DNA from: Acidimicrobiales bacterium
GTDB taxonomy: Bacteria > Actinomycetota > Acidimicrobiia > Acidimicrobiales > SHLQ01
Direction of reading: 5' to 3'
Length of the DNA: 64,000 nucleotides
Assembly: GCA_020628865.1 (NCBI GenBank)
Contig: JAHDEJ010000020.1
Location: 26,900-90,899, forward strand
In this document: one piece after another, positions 1 to 8,928 of the stretch
Numbering within the stretch: position 1 is the first letter of the stretch
Layout of the letters: every line of letters begins with the position of its first letter
The notes under the pieces: generated by a model
What the model was told of the DNA's origin: nothing
Seen by the model: only the letters and a program-made list of their open reading frames with translations
The model's database searches: none
Translations under genes and position numbers: made by a program

Positions 1-1
1 C

Positions 2-115
2 CTGACTGGGTGAAGGGGTCGCGTCTCACTTTCACCTGACTGGGTGAAGGGGTCGCGTCTCACTTTCACCTGACTGGGTGAAGGGGTCGGTGAAGGGGTC
101 GCGTCTCACTTTCAC
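2..115. repeat. Tandem 34-bp REP-like repeat
   Basis: Two perfect 34-bp units lie at 2-35 and 36-69. A third begins at 70 and carries an internal 12-bp duplication of the ggtgaaggggtc segment. The unit core (gtgaaggggtc...ctcactttcac) has near-complementary ends. A reverse-complement copy of the 26-bp core, with two mismatches, lies at 6997-7022. No spacers separate the units, so this is not a CRISPR array. Transposition-linked REP origin is inference. Confidence 0.85.
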
Positions 116-262
116 CGTTTTGCCTTTTTGGCGATGCCCGGGTGGTTGTTGATGGTGCGAGACTGGCGTTCCTGGGGGGAAGAGTGAGCCGCTTTTGGAA
201 TGCTGCGGGTTCTTCTCTACTCTCGTGAACAGATGGAGAAACTCCATCGGGTCGGAGTAGGA

Positions 263-3200
263 ATGAGCAACAACGACACGCCACAAAACGGTGACGTGTG
301 GAGCGACGGCGGGGAAACGTCAGGTGACGAGTCCGGCGATCGCTGGGGCAAGGAGTCGCGCAGTCGTGGCGACCATCCTGCCGGCTCAAACCGTCCGGCC
401 GATCCGCTGCCCGCTCCCCCGCCGCGGGAAAACAACTCTGCGCTTCGAGCACGGCTCGACGCCGAAACCGCAGCCCTTCGCCAGCGCGAAGCAGACCTGG
501 CCGCGCTGCGCTCCGGCCTCGACGTCGAAGAAGTCGAACTCCGTTCCGTCCGCTCCGACCTCGACGCACAACAGGACGAGCTCCGCGAGCGCGTCCGCAC
601 GCTGATCGACGTTCGCGACCAGACGTCCCGCGAAGAAGCCGCAATCGACACCAAGCGGGTCGAAGTCGAGTCTGAACGAAACCGACTGAATCGTGACATC
701 GTCGACCTCGAACAACGACGAGCAACGCTCGCCGCCGAAGAGGCATCGCTCGCCGAGCGGATCAGTGCAGCAGATGCGGCGAATCGCTCAGCAGAACTGG
801 ACGCCTCGGCATCCGACCTCTCCGCCGAGCAGCGACGGATCCAAGCGCTGCGAGACGAACTCGCCGAACAGGAACAGGCCGTCGTCGAGGCACGCGAACT
901 CTTCGAAAAGGAACTCGACGAACTCACCTTCCGTCGCACCAGCCTCGAGGACGACGAAAAAGAACTGGAACGGCAGCTCGACGACCTCCGTCGTCGAACC
1001 GCCGAACTCGAAGAGCTCAACGCCGAGGTGGCCTCGCAGGAAGCCCTCGTCGCCAGCCGCAATCAGGAACTTCGCAGCCGAACCGAGAGCTTCGGCGAGA
1101 TCCGCCAGCAGATCGACGCCGAGGCCGCCGATCTCGAAGCTCGCCGGACTGCGCTCGAGCTCGAACAGGACCGCCTCGCCGAACTGACCGCAGAAACCGT
1201 CGAGCAGCAGCAAGCCCTCGGCGAACTGTCGACCCAGATCGACGGTGAGCGGTCGCGTCTCGTCCACGAGCAGACCGAGCTGCGTGCCGACCAGGACGCC
1301 CTCGCCGAGCAGCAGGCACAGATCATCGCCCAGCGTTCCACGCTCGATGCCGAGACCGAGAGTGTTCGCGAGCGTCGCCGCGACCTCGATGACGAGCTCC
1401 GCCAGCTCTCCGAGGACCGGGAACGCCTCGAGGTCCAACGAGCCGAACAGGACGCCCGACATCTCCTGCTTGCCGAGGCCGCCGCAGAGCAGTCGCAGGC
1501 CGAGCTGACCGACCTCGAAGCGCAGATCTCCGAGCGGGCCGAACAGCTGGCCACCGAGCAGACCCGTTTGGACGAATTGGCCGAGCAGCTCGAACGGCAG
1601 CGCCTCGGCCTCGGCGCAGAGGCCGACCAGCTGGAAGGCGCCCGGGCCGATCTCGAGGTCGAGCGCAACGACATCGAGGCGGAGCGCTCGGTGCTCGCCG
1701 CCCAGTCCGACGAGATCGACCGGCTCGAAGCCGCCATCAACGAACGACGGATCACGGTCGAGTCCGTCGCCGCCAAGGCAACTGAGCTCGAGCAACAACA
1801 GGCAGAACTCGACGAGCTCGAACTGGCCCTCTCCGACCGAGCCGCAGTCCTCGAAGAACAACGCGAGGACCTCGATCGCAACGCAGTCGAGCTGTCGCAG
1901 CTCGAAGAGCGGGCGGCATCGCTCGACGCCTGGCGAGCGAAGCTCGAAGAGCAGGCCCGAATTCTCGTAGCCACAGAATCGAACAACGAAGACCGCACAG
2001 CGGAACTCGACATCGAACGCAAGGAGCTCGAGGCGCTCACGCTCGAACTCGAACGGGCCCGTGCAGTGCTCGAAGTCGAGCGAGCGGCACTCACCCCCGA
2101 CGAGCTCGATGTCCGCACCCGCATCGCCGAAGTCGACCGTCAGCGAGCCGACCTCGAACTCGAACGGCTCGAACTCGGCCGCCGACGAGGAGAACTCGAC
2201 GCGGAACAGCGCGACGTCAGCCGCATGGAAGTTGCACTCGACTCCCGGCGCGGCCTGCTCGACGATCGTCGGGCCGAAGCAGACGCCCTCTCCGACGAGC
2301 TCGACGAGCGGACCCGCCAGCTGGCACTTCGCTCCGACGAGTTGCGGCTGGAGGAAGCCCGCCTCGAGCAGCGGGAATTCGCATTGCGTGAGCGGATCGA
2401 ACAGCTCGACCTACAGGATGCCGAAATCGAGCGTCGCCGACGTGAGCAGGCCGAACATGTCGCCCAGCTCAACCAGCTCGATGACGAGATCCGGACCACG
2501 GCCGAACGCATCAACGAGCGGGTGGCACAGCTGGCCGCGAAGGAAGAGTCGCTCGGCGAGCGCGAACGCTCGATCGAGCGGACGCAGCGCGAGCTCGACA
2601 TGCGGGCGGACGACATCGCCACCCAGCAGGAGTCCCTCGAGCGCGCGGAACGCGTCCTCGCCCGTCTCGAGAACGAGCGAGAGGACGTGGACCGCGAATT
2701 CCTCCTTCTCGCTTCCCAACGGGAGAAGGTGACGGCAGACCGTGAGGCGCTTGCCGGCCGGGCGGAAGAACTCCGTGTCATGGCCGAGAACCTCGATGAG
2801 GAGCACGAACAGCTCACCGAAGAACGCGAAACCGTGCAGGCGCAACGCGCCGCGCTCGCCACCCAGCGCGAAGAGCTGCACTCGCTCGAAACCAACGTGC
2901 GCAGCCGCTTCGATCTTTTGCATGCCGACCATCAGGCGATCGAGCACGAGACCGAGCTGCTTCAAGCAAAGCGGTCACAGATTGCGTCCGAGCGAGCCTC
3001 GATCGAGGAAGCCAGCGAACGCATCGAACGCCGGCGCACCACGCTCGACAGCGACCGGGAGTTGCTGGATTCCGAATCGACGAACCTGGCCGACGATCAC
3101 AACCGGACTCGCTCGCAGCGCAATGCGCTCATGGCCTCAATCGAAGAACTTGCCAACCGGGCTGAAGAGCAGGCCACCGTTCGGGAACACCTCCGAACCG

Positions 3201-3511
3201 AGGACGCCGAGATGGCCGAAACGCGGGCCAAGTTGCGGGCGGAGCGGGCCGAACTCGACCGGGAACGGGCGGCCAACGAAGCCGCTCGGGACGAACTGAC
3301 CGCAGATTCCGTTGCGTTGCGTGACGTGGCCGAGCGTATTGAGGCGGAGCGTGGCGAGATCGAAGCCGAGCGAACCCGTCTCCGAGCCATGTGGGACATG
3401 ATCGAGAATCACCGTCAGCAGGCGTCCGGATTCCTTGCGGCCCTGGACCGGGATGACACGGGCGAAACGGTGATCGATCTCACCGAAAGCCGCGACGACT
3501 CAACCATCTGA
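263..3511 (+). CDS. Giant coiled-coil protein, paralogue 1 (1082 aa)
   Basis: After about 60 polar, disordered, Gly/Pro/Asp-rich residues, almost the whole protein is one continuous Glu/Arg/Leu/Ala-rich coiled coil with Leu-Asp/Glu recurring at seven-residue steps. There is no signal peptide, membrane segment or enzyme motif. The C-terminus breaks the coil with MWDMIENHRQQA, followed by a short acidic tail. ATG at 263 was chosen because GGAG lies at 254-257; an upstream in-frame ATG at 200 lacks one. The next gene is a clear paralogue with the same C-terminal motif. A cytoskeletal or filament role, like FilP, Scy or DivIVA-associated coiled coils of other actinobacteria, is possible. Low-complexity coiled coils match each other by composition, so no family is assigned. 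Confidence 0.85.
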   Translation: MSNNDTPQNGDVWSDGGETSGDESGDRWGKESRSRGDHPAGSNRPADPLPAPPPRENNSALRARLDAETAALRQREADLAALRSGLDVEEVELRSVRSDLDAQQDELRERVRTLIDVRDQTSREEAAIDTKRVEVESERNRLNRDIVDLEQRRATLAAEEASLAERISAADAANRSAELDASASDLSAEQRRIQALRDELAEQEQAVVEARELFEKELDELTFRRTSLEDDEKELERQLDDLRRRTAELEELNAEVASQEALVASRNQELRSRTESFGEIRQQIDAEAADLEARRTALELEQDRLAELTAETVEQQQALGELSTQIDGERSRLVHEQTELRADQDALAEQQAQIIAQRSTLDAETESVRERRRDLDDELRQLSEDRERLEVQRAEQDARHLLLAEAAAEQSQAELTDLEAQISERAEQLATEQTRLDELAEQLERQRLGLGAEADQLEGARADLEVERNDIEAERSVLAAQSDEIDRLEAAINERRITVESVAAKATELEQQQAELDELELALSDRAAVLEEQREDLDRNAVELSQLEERAASLDAWRAKLEEQARILVATESNNEDRTAELDIERKELEALTLELERARAVLEVERAALTPDELDVRTRIAEVDRQRADLELERLELGRRRGELDAEQRDVSRMEVALDSRRGLLDDRRAEADALSDELDERTRQLALRSDELRLEEARLEQREFALRERIEQLDLQDAEIERRRREQAEHVAQLNQLDDEIRTTAERINERVAQLAAKEESLGERERSIERTQRELDMRADDIATQQESLERAERVLARLENEREDVDREFLLLASQREKVTADREALAGRAEELRVMAENLDEEHEQLTEERETVQAQRAALATQREELHSLETNVRSRFDLLHADHQAIEHETELLQAKRSQIASERASIEEASERIERRRTTLDSDRELLDSESTNLADDHNRTRSQRNALMASIEELANRAEEQATVREHLRTEDAEMAETRAKLRAERAELDRERAANEAARDELTADSVALRDVAERIEAERGEIEAERTRLRAMWDMIENHRQQASGFLAALDRDDTGETVIDLTESRDDSTI

Positions 3512-3598
3512 GCGGGGCGCGAATACGCGCTCCAGATGCGCTCGAAAGACGCCGATTCACCTATGCTGCTCCCTGAGCAGATCTGAGAGCGAGTTTCG

Positions 3599-6349
3599 AT
3601 GTCTGAAGAAACTGAGAACAACGGACCTGGCGACGACGTTGTGGACGGCATCGTCGAGGACGGTGGCCTTCCCGCTTGGGAGGGTTCCGGCTCGAGCAGC
3701 AACCCGTTCGACGCACCGCAAGAGGCCGAGCTCGAGACCGTCGAGACCACCCCGTCAGACCTTGGAATCAGCTTCGACGCCGGAAACGCCGCTGACGAGG
3801 TCGTCGAAGCCAGCCCGGCCGCCGAGCTCCGCCGCATGCGCCTTGAGCGCACCAGCGATTCCCTCGATACCGAAGAGGAACTTCTCCGCAATCGCCAGGA
3901 TCAGCTCGTCCGCCTGCGCGAACAGGTCGAAGCCACCCAGGAAGAACAACGGGCCGAACTCGAACGAATCGAAGCGACCCGCGCCGAACTCAACGGCCTC
4001 GCCGACGACATCGAGCGCCGCCGCGCCGAGGTCGATGGCTACCGCCAGGAGCTCGTGACCGCCGAAGAAGAAGTTGCCGAGCGTCGCGCCCAGATCGAAA
4101 ACGACGCCCTTCTGCTCCGAAACGAGCGGTCGGAGCTCGAAGGCGAGAAGCGTCGCCTTGCGATGCTTCGCGAAGAAGCCGTCGCCGACGACAAGGCGGC
4201 CGTCGAGTCGCTTCGCGCCGCTGTCGAGTCACAGCGTGAAACGCTCCAGTCCGAGTCCGCTGCCTTGTCCACAGCGTTGCGCAAGGTCGAAGAGGACGAG
4301 GCACAGCTGGCCCAACGGGCCGAAAAGTCCGCGGCTGACGCCGAAGGCATCGAGTCGCTTGCGGCCGAGATCGACGAGCGCAAAGCCTCACTCGAAGCCG
4401 ACTACGAGTCCGCGGTCGCGCAGATCGAAGAGCGCAAGGCTTCCCTCCAGTCCGAGGTGGACGAGCTCCGCGCCGGCATCGAGAAGCAGCGCGACGAGCT
4501 GAACACCGAACAGGCCCGGATCGACGCCGATCGTGAGAGCCTGGAAGAAATCACACAGCGACTCGAGGCTGAGAACGAAGAACTGGCACAACTCCGCCGG
4601 GTGCAGGACGAAGTCGCTCAGCGACGCGAAGAGCTCACAACGCAGCAGCAGGAACTCGACCAGGAAACCCGGGCCGTCCGTGACGCAATGGCTGCGCTCG
4701 ACACCGACAAGGAATCGCTCTCCGAAGCCGAAGCAGCCGCCCTCGATGCTCGCAGCGCCAGCGCCGCTGAGCTCTCCTCGTCGCTGGACGCCAAGGAAGC
4801 CGAGCTGGCAGAGCGGTCATCGGCCCTCGATGCGCTCGCCGCCGAACTCGACGCCCGTTCGACGGAGCTCGAGACCTCCCGCTCCGAACTCGAGACGGCA
4901 CAGGCAGCCGTCGCCGCCCAGCTCGAAGAAGTCGACACCGCAGCGATCGAAGCCCGCACGGCCGAAGTTGCCAAGGCCCAAACCGAGCTCGAAGCAAGCG
5001 AAGCCGATCTGAAGCGCCGGCAGGGCGAAATCGACGCACTCCGTCGGGCCATCGCCGAATCGGCCGATGAACTGGCCGCAACCGAGGCCGCGTTCGCCAC
5101 ACGGGAGCGGGAACTCGCCGAGTCGCACAAGCGTGCGCTCGCCACGCTCGAAGCCGACTTCGACTTCGAACGTGAACGCCTGACCGAAGAAGCCGAGGCC
5201 AAGCGGAAGGAAGTCGCCGAGGTCGATGCGCTCGCCGCAGATCTCGAAGTCCGCAAGGAACGCCTGGCATCCGTCACGGAAAGCCTCGACACGCAGGCCG
5301 CAGAGATCACCGAGCGCCAGTCGCGCTTGGACACGGTGGCGGCCGAGCTCGGCAGCCGGGAGACCGACCTCGACACCCGTCGCTCGCAGCTCGACGCAGA
5401 CGCAGCCGCCCTCGATGCGCGCTCCTCCGAACTGGACGAGAAGCGAGCCGGCCTCGACGCCGCACAGAGCGTGATCGACGAAGGCACCGCCGAGCTCGTC
5501 AAGCTGACCGAGCGGCTCCAGACGGTCGACCAGGAGAAGCGTGAGCTCGACGACGACGCGGCGCTTCTTTCCCGCCAACGGGCTCAGATCGACCATGAGC
5601 GGGCGCGTCTCGCCGGCGAAACCGCCGTTCTCGACGACGAGCGCTCCATGCTCGCCGACCAGCGCGAGCACCTCGATGCCGAGCAGGCGCAGCTCGACGG
5701 CCTCCGGACCGCCCTCGCAGAGCAGCGGACTCAGCACAACGAGCAGAATGAGTTCCTCAGTCGTCAGCAGACGCAGCTGGTCGAACGCCGTCGTCAGCTC
5801 GATGAGGAAGGCGACATTCTCGATCAGCGCAGCGCACAGCACGATCGTGACCGTGCCGTCCTCGACGACAAGCTGGAGACGCTCGCCCGCCAACAGACCG
5901 AGTTCGAGCAGGCCAAGAGCCGTGCCGAGGCCGAGTCGGCGAACTTCAACGAGTTCCAGGCTGGCCTGAACTCCCGCCGAGAGGCGCTGAAGGCCGAAGA
6001 GGCAGAGATCCGCAAGCTTGGCGCCATCGTTTCTGAGCGCCGCGAGAGCCTCAACAACCAACAGGCCGAGTTCGACCAGCTCCAGACCGAGATGGCTTCA
6101 AGCCAGGCCCGTCTGGAGTCGCAGCGTTCCGACAACGTCGACGAACGCAAGCGTCTCGATGCCGAGCGAATTCACCTCGACGAGATCCGCAAGCGGCTCT
6201 CGGCCGAGAACCGTGAGCTCGAGGCCGAGCGGGCCCGCATCGCCGAGATGTGGTCCCTCGTCGAGCAGCATCGCCAGCAGGCACGTCAGGTCATCAGCGC
6301 CCTGGCCGTCGACGGCGACCAGCCCGGCATCAACATCGCGGAGGGTTAA
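3599..6349 (+). CDS. Giant coiled-coil protein, paralogue 2 (916 aa)
   Basis: This is the second member of a tandem pair, 87 bp after the first. An acidic N-terminal segment of about 80 residues (Gly/Asp/Glu/Pro-rich) precedes about 800 residues of uninterrupted heptad coiled coil. LD-x5 recurrences are obvious in the middle third. The C-terminus carries MWSLVEQHRQQA, aligning with MWDMIENHRQQA of the upstream protein, then about 20 non-coiled residues. No transmembrane segment or catalytic motif is visible. A weak purine-rich site (gagagcgag) precedes the ATG, and a TATGCT hexamer at 3562-3567 could be its own -10. Both proteins probably form rods that can co-assemble. Function unknown; a scaffold or intermediate-filament-like role is inference. 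Confidence 0.87.
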   Translation: MSEETENNGPGDDVVDGIVEDGGLPAWEGSGSSSNPFDAPQEAELETVETTPSDLGISFDAGNAADEVVEASPAAELRRMRLERTSDSLDTEEELLRNRQDQLVRLREQVEATQEEQRAELERIEATRAELNGLADDIERRRAEVDGYRQELVTAEEEVAERRAQIENDALLLRNERSELEGEKRRLAMLREEAVADDKAAVESLRAAVESQRETLQSESAALSTALRKVEEDEAQLAQRAEKSAADAEGIESLAAEIDERKASLEADYESAVAQIEERKASLQSEVDELRAGIEKQRDELNTEQARIDADRESLEEITQRLEAENEELAQLRRVQDEVAQRREELTTQQQELDQETRAVRDAMAALDTDKESLSEAEAAALDARSASAAELSSSLDAKEAELAERSSALDALAAELDARSTELETSRSELETAQAAVAAQLEEVDTAAIEARTAEVAKAQTELEASEADLKRRQGEIDALRRAIAESADELAATEAAFATRERELAESHKRALATLEADFDFERERLTEEAEAKRKEVAEVDALAADLEVRKERLASVTESLDTQAAEITERQSRLDTVAAELGSRETDLDTRRSQLDADAAALDARSSELDEKRAGLDAAQSVIDEGTAELVKLTERLQTVDQEKRELDDDAALLSRQRAQIDHERARLAGETAVLDDERSMLADQREHLDAEQAQLDGLRTALAEQRTQHNEQNEFLSRQQTQLVERRRQLDEEGDILDQRSAQHDRDRAVLDDKLETLARQQTEFEQAKSRAEAESANFNEFQAGLNSRREALKAEEAEIRKLGAIVSERRESLNNQQAEFDQLQTEMASSQARLESQRSDNVDERKRLDAERIHLDEIRKRLSAENRELEAERARIAEMWSLVEQHRQQARQVISALAVDGDQPGINIAEG

Positions 6350-6363
6350 CAGCCGTCCGGCTG
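6350..6363. terminator. Small hairpin between convergent genes
   Basis: A 6-bp stem (cagccg/cggctg) with a 2-nt loop lies directly after the stop of the coiled-coil gene and just before the stop of the convergent GNAT gene. There is no U-tract on either strand, so it is a weak terminator candidate at best. Confidence 0.3.
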
Positions 6364-6370
6364 ACGCCGT

Positions 6371-6943
6371 TCATTCATAGGTCTCGAGGCTGAAGGCGCT
6401 GCGGTACGCAGATGCGAGGTCATCGTCGAGATGGCACGTGAGCCAAATCATGGCGCCCCACCGCTCGTCCAAGGTCATCCCGGAGGCCACGAAGCCGGCC
6501 TTGAGTTTCGCGACCAACACTCGTCGGTTGTTCACCATGTGATTGCTGGTGATGCGGGCATAGCCAAGCGCTCTGGCGTAGGCCACGTAGTTCCGAAGGA
6601 ACGCAGAGTAGATGCCTTGATCCTGTTTCTCGGGGAGCAGACCAGTCCACACCATGAACAGGGTGTCGGGCTCTCGTTGTTCGCTGAACGACCAACCGAT
6701 GGGCTGATCAGTTTCGTCGTAGAAGATCAGCCACTCTCGATGAACGTTCCAGCTGGTCGCCAGATTCTCTGGCGGGGGCCGAAACTCGGCGAGTCCGAGC
6801 TCAGCCATCGGCGTGAACACCTCGGCCGTCAGCGCCCCAGCGACATCCCAGAATGTGGCTTCATCGACGGCGCGGACAGTACATCCAGACGGTGCCTCAA
6901 ACGGAAAGTACTGATCACGCACCACGTCGTTTGGTTCCGCCAT
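6371..6943 (-). CDS. GNAT-family N-acetyltransferase-like protein
   Basis: The 190-aa protein has a GNAT-like layout: a variable N-terminal part, a central beta strand ending in IGWSFSEQ, then LPEKQDQGIYSAFLRNYVAYARALGYARI. The last resembles the acetyl-CoA binding loop and following helix. A V-N-N-R segment and a hydrophobic strand close the fold. The canonical R/Q-x-x-G-x-G/A loop is degenerate, so substrate and even activity are uncertain. The start has GGGAGG about 9 nt upstream, and TACTGT at 6972-6977 on the minus strand could be a -10. It is convergent with the coiled-coil gene. Confidence 0.75.
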   Translation of the reverse strand: MAEPNDVVRDQYFPFEAPSGCTVRAVDEATFWDVAGALTAEVFTPMAELGLAEFRPPPENLATSWNVHREWLIFYDETDQPIGWSFSEQREPDTLFMVWTGLLPEKQDQGIYSAFLRNYVAYARALGYARITSNHMVNNRRVLVAKLKAGFVASGMTLDERWGAMIWLTCHLDDDLASAYRSAFSLETYE

Positions 6944-6996
6944 CGATCGCCGCCTCCCCGAAGCGAAACAGTACTTCAGACAACGTGCGCCAGCGG

Positions 6997-7022
6997 GTGA
7001 AAGTGAGATCCGACCCCTTCAC
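6997..7022 (-). repeat. Inverted copy of the window-start REP-like repeat
   Basis: This 26-bp segment is the reverse complement of the repeat core at 2-115 with two mismatches (atcc for acgc in the middle). Together they bracket the two coiled-coil genes and the GNAT gene. Confidence 0.8.
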
Positions 7023-7156
7023 CGCAACTTCGCGACAACGATACGTTGCCAGCAAGGATCGATCCGGCTCCGCCGGTCGAACCGGACAGGCCGCCAGGCA
7101 ACCGCAGCGCGAGTCGAGGGCGCCCCAGCGCCCGGATCGAGCCTGCGGCGGGCGAC

Positions 7157-7180
7157 GTTTCGGCCCTCCAGGGCCGAAAC
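7157..7180 (-). terminator. 11-bp hairpin after the lipoprotein gene
   Basis: gtttcggccct and agggccgaaac form a perfect 11-bp stem with a 2-nt loop, 28 nt beyond the lipoprotein stop codon. No U-tract follows on the minus strand. The preceding stretch 7023-7156 is GC-rich, repetitive and without a credible gene. Confidence 0.5.
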
Positions 7181-7207
7181 TCGGTTAGTGAGCGAAGCGA
7201 ACGGCAG

Positions 7208-7564
7208 CTAGCCGTCGAGGACGTCGGTCTTGACGGTGGAGGCGTCGAACTGGCAGGGCAGCGAGACGCTCTCGAGGAGCTGCCGCTCTTCGAAGGAGAG
7301 GGCGGCCGGGTCGTCCTTGAGCTTGTTGTCCAGGTCCACGAACTCGGCGTAGGTCAGCTCGGAGGCGACCGTGTGGAATGCGCACTGGCAGAACTCAGCC
7401 GGGTTGGACTGTTCGCCTTCGGTCAGCGACGTCTCGCACGCCTCGATGAACTGCGTTTCAGCTCGACCGTCCTGATCGGCGTAGGAGTTCGGAAGACCCT
7501 CACTCGTGCAGGCGGCAGCAAGCAGCGCGATTGCGAGGAGGAGCAGAGTGAGACGACGTGCCAT
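7208..7564 (-). CDS. Small Cys-rich lipoprotein
   Basis: The 118-aa protein has a short basic start, a hydrophobic stretch (LTLLLLAIALL) and a lipobox ending in AAAC, so it should be secreted, lipidated and anchored outside the membrane. The mature part has four further cysteines (EAC, FCQC and LPCQF) that could form disulfides or bind a metal. The family was not recognised; the C-x-C arrangement recalls small secreted actinobacterial proteins of unknown function. An upstream TTG at 7573 would add three residues; ATG at 7564 was preferred. It lies about 10 bp after the uracil-DNA glycosylase gene on the same strand and is probably cotranscribed. Confidence 0.8.
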   Translation of the reverse strand: MARRLTLLLLAIALLAAACTSEGLPNSYADQDGRAETQFIEACETSLTEGEQSNPAEFCQCAFHTVASELTYAEFVDLDNKLKDDPAALSFEERQLLESVSLPCQFDASTVKTDVLDG

Positions 7565-7574
7565 GCCGCCCAAT

Positions 7575-8240
7575 TTACCGGCCTGAGGCGAGGACCAGCG
7601 CGCGTGTGAAAATCGAGTCGAGCATCTCCTCGGTCAGCCGGCCGGTGAAGGTGTTCTGTTGGCTCACATGAAAGCTGCACAGCAGCGTCAGATCGTCGTC
7701 GATGCAATGTTCGGCGCCGTGACCGAACTTGGGTCTCGGAGACATCTCGAAGTGTTTGGCAACGGCGGTGGTCCCGATTCCGCCGAGGCTGACGACGACC
7801 CGGAGGTTGGGCAACGCGGCAAGTTCCCGGGTGAGGAACGGACGACAGGTGTTCTGTTCCTGCGCGGTCGGCTTGTTCTGCGGCGGCGCGCATTTGACTG
7901 GTGAGGTGACCCACACGTCGTTCAGTTCGAGACCGTCGTCCACGCTCACCGATTCCGCCTGATTGGCGAGCCCCGCACGGTGCAGGGCCCGGTACAGCCA
8001 GTCGCCGGATCGGTCGCCAGTGAACATCCGGCCGGTGCGGTTCGCTCCGTGCGCGGCTGGAGCCAGACCGACCACGGCGATACGGGCCTGGGGGTCGCCG
8101 AATCCGGATACCGGACGTCCCCAGTAGTCCTCGTCGGCGTATGCCGCCCGCTTCTCCCTCGCAACGGTCTGGCACCAGTCAACGAGGCGAGGGCACTGGC
8201 GGCAGGCAACGATCTCTTCGGCGAGTGCGGACAGGTCCAT
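7575..8240 (-). CDS. Uracil-DNA glycosylase, family 5 (UdgB-like)
   Basis: The enzyme excises uracil, and in family 5 also hypoxanthine or ethenocytosine, from DNA in base excision repair. Family hallmarks are visible in the 221 aa: N-terminal C-x2-C (residues 13 and 16) and two later cysteines in VKCAPP and NTCRPF, which together bind the 4Fe-4S cluster. The catalytic loop GLAPAAHGANRTGR starts near residue 58, and the C-terminal FHVSQQN motif closes the active site. Motif 1 has Ala where family-1 enzymes have a catalytic Asp, as expected for family 5. ATG at 8240 was chosen because TAGCTT lies 7 nt upstream (leaderless); a GTG at 8243 is the alternative. Divergent from the phosphatase gene. 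Confidence 0.93.
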   Translation of the reverse strand: MDLSALAEEIVACRQCPRLVDWCQTVAREKRAAYADEDYWGRPVSGFGDPQARIAVVGLAPAAHGANRTGRMFTGDRSGDWLYRALHRAGLANQAESVSVDDGLELNDVWVTSPVKCAPPQNKPTAQEQNTCRPFLTRELAALPNLRVVVSLGGIGTTAVAKHFEMSPRPKFGHGAEHCIDDDLTLLCSFHVSQQNTFTGRLTEEMLDSIFTRALVLASGR

Positions 8241-8274
8241 CACTGCGAAGCTACTGCCGGTAGCGTGAAACCCA
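8241..8274. promoter_or_regulatory. Divergent leaderless promoter pair
   Basis: The 34-bp gap holds both -10 elements. TAGCTT on the minus strand (8253 to 8248) is 7 nt from the udg ATG. TAGCGT on the plus strand (8261-8266) is 8 nt from the phosphatase ATG. Only 7 bp separate the hexamers, so each -35 region lies over the other promoter or the other gene's first codons. No Shine-Dalgarno is present for either gene. Confidence 0.7.
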
Positions 8275-8919
8275 ATGGCTGCAAAGACCTCTCCGAAACC
8301 GACCGTGGTGCTCTTCGTCCGTCACGGGCAGACCCCCACCACCGGAAAGAAGCTTCCCGGGCGGGCACCCGGCCTCCACCTGGCCGAGAAGGGTGTCGGC
8401 CAAGCCGAGCGAGCGGGTGAGCGCATTGCCGCACTGGGAAAGGTGGCCGCCGTCTACGCCTCGCCGATGGAGCGCACCCAGGAAACTGCTGCGCCGATAG
8501 CAAAGGCCTGCAAGCTTCGTGTCCGCACCCACAAGGGGCTGATCGAGGCCGACTTCGGCAACTGGACGGGCAAGAACCTGTCCGATCTGCGAAAGCTGCC
8601 CGAATGGAAGACGGTACAGAGCTACCCGAGCGGATTCCGTTTCCCGGGTGGCGAGTCCTTCCCCGAGATGCAAACCCGCATGACCGGAGCCGTCACCGAC
8701 CTGGTGAGCCGTCATCCGGGCGAGACCATCGTCGCCGTGTCGCACGCCGACACCATCAAGGCCGCGGTCGCCGACGCACAGGGCACTCCCCTGGACCTCT
8801 TCCAACGCATCGTCATCTCGCCGTGTTCGGTCAGCGCCGTCATGTACACGGCCACCGGCCCGATCGTGCTCTCGGTCAACTCGACCGGAGACGACCTGTC
8901 CACCCTCGTTCCAAGCTGA
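8275..8919 (+). CDS. Histidine phosphatase, MSMEG_4193 family
   Basis: This 214-aa protein belongs to the phosphoglycerate-mutase-like phosphatase superfamily. The RHG signature FVRHGQTPTTGK near the N-terminus provides the catalytic His. A second catalytic His lies in VAVSHADTIKAA, and Y-A-S-P-M-E-R-T-Q-E-T is the expected middle motif. In actinobacteria this gene is consistently followed by DUF3090 and SCO1664 genes, often near mycothiol synthesis genes, and the same trio is present here. The physiological substrate is unknown. The gene starts at a leaderless-type promoter and heads the three-gene unit. Confidence 0.92.
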   Translation: MAAKTSPKPTVVLFVRHGQTPTTGKKLPGRAPGLHLAEKGVGQAERAGERIAALGKVAAVYASPMERTQETAAPIAKACKLRVRTHKGLIEADFGNWTGKNLSDLRKLPEWKTVQSYPSGFRFPGGESFPEMQTRMTGAVTDLVSRHPGETIVAVSHADTIKAAVADAQGTPLDLFQRIVISPCSVSAVMYTATGPIVLSVNSTGDDLSTLVPS

Positions 8920-8928
8920 GCACCATCA

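Noticed and set aside
2-115. Tandem repeats at the window start as a CRISPR array
   Set aside because: Units abut directly with no spacers, and there are no cas genes nearby.
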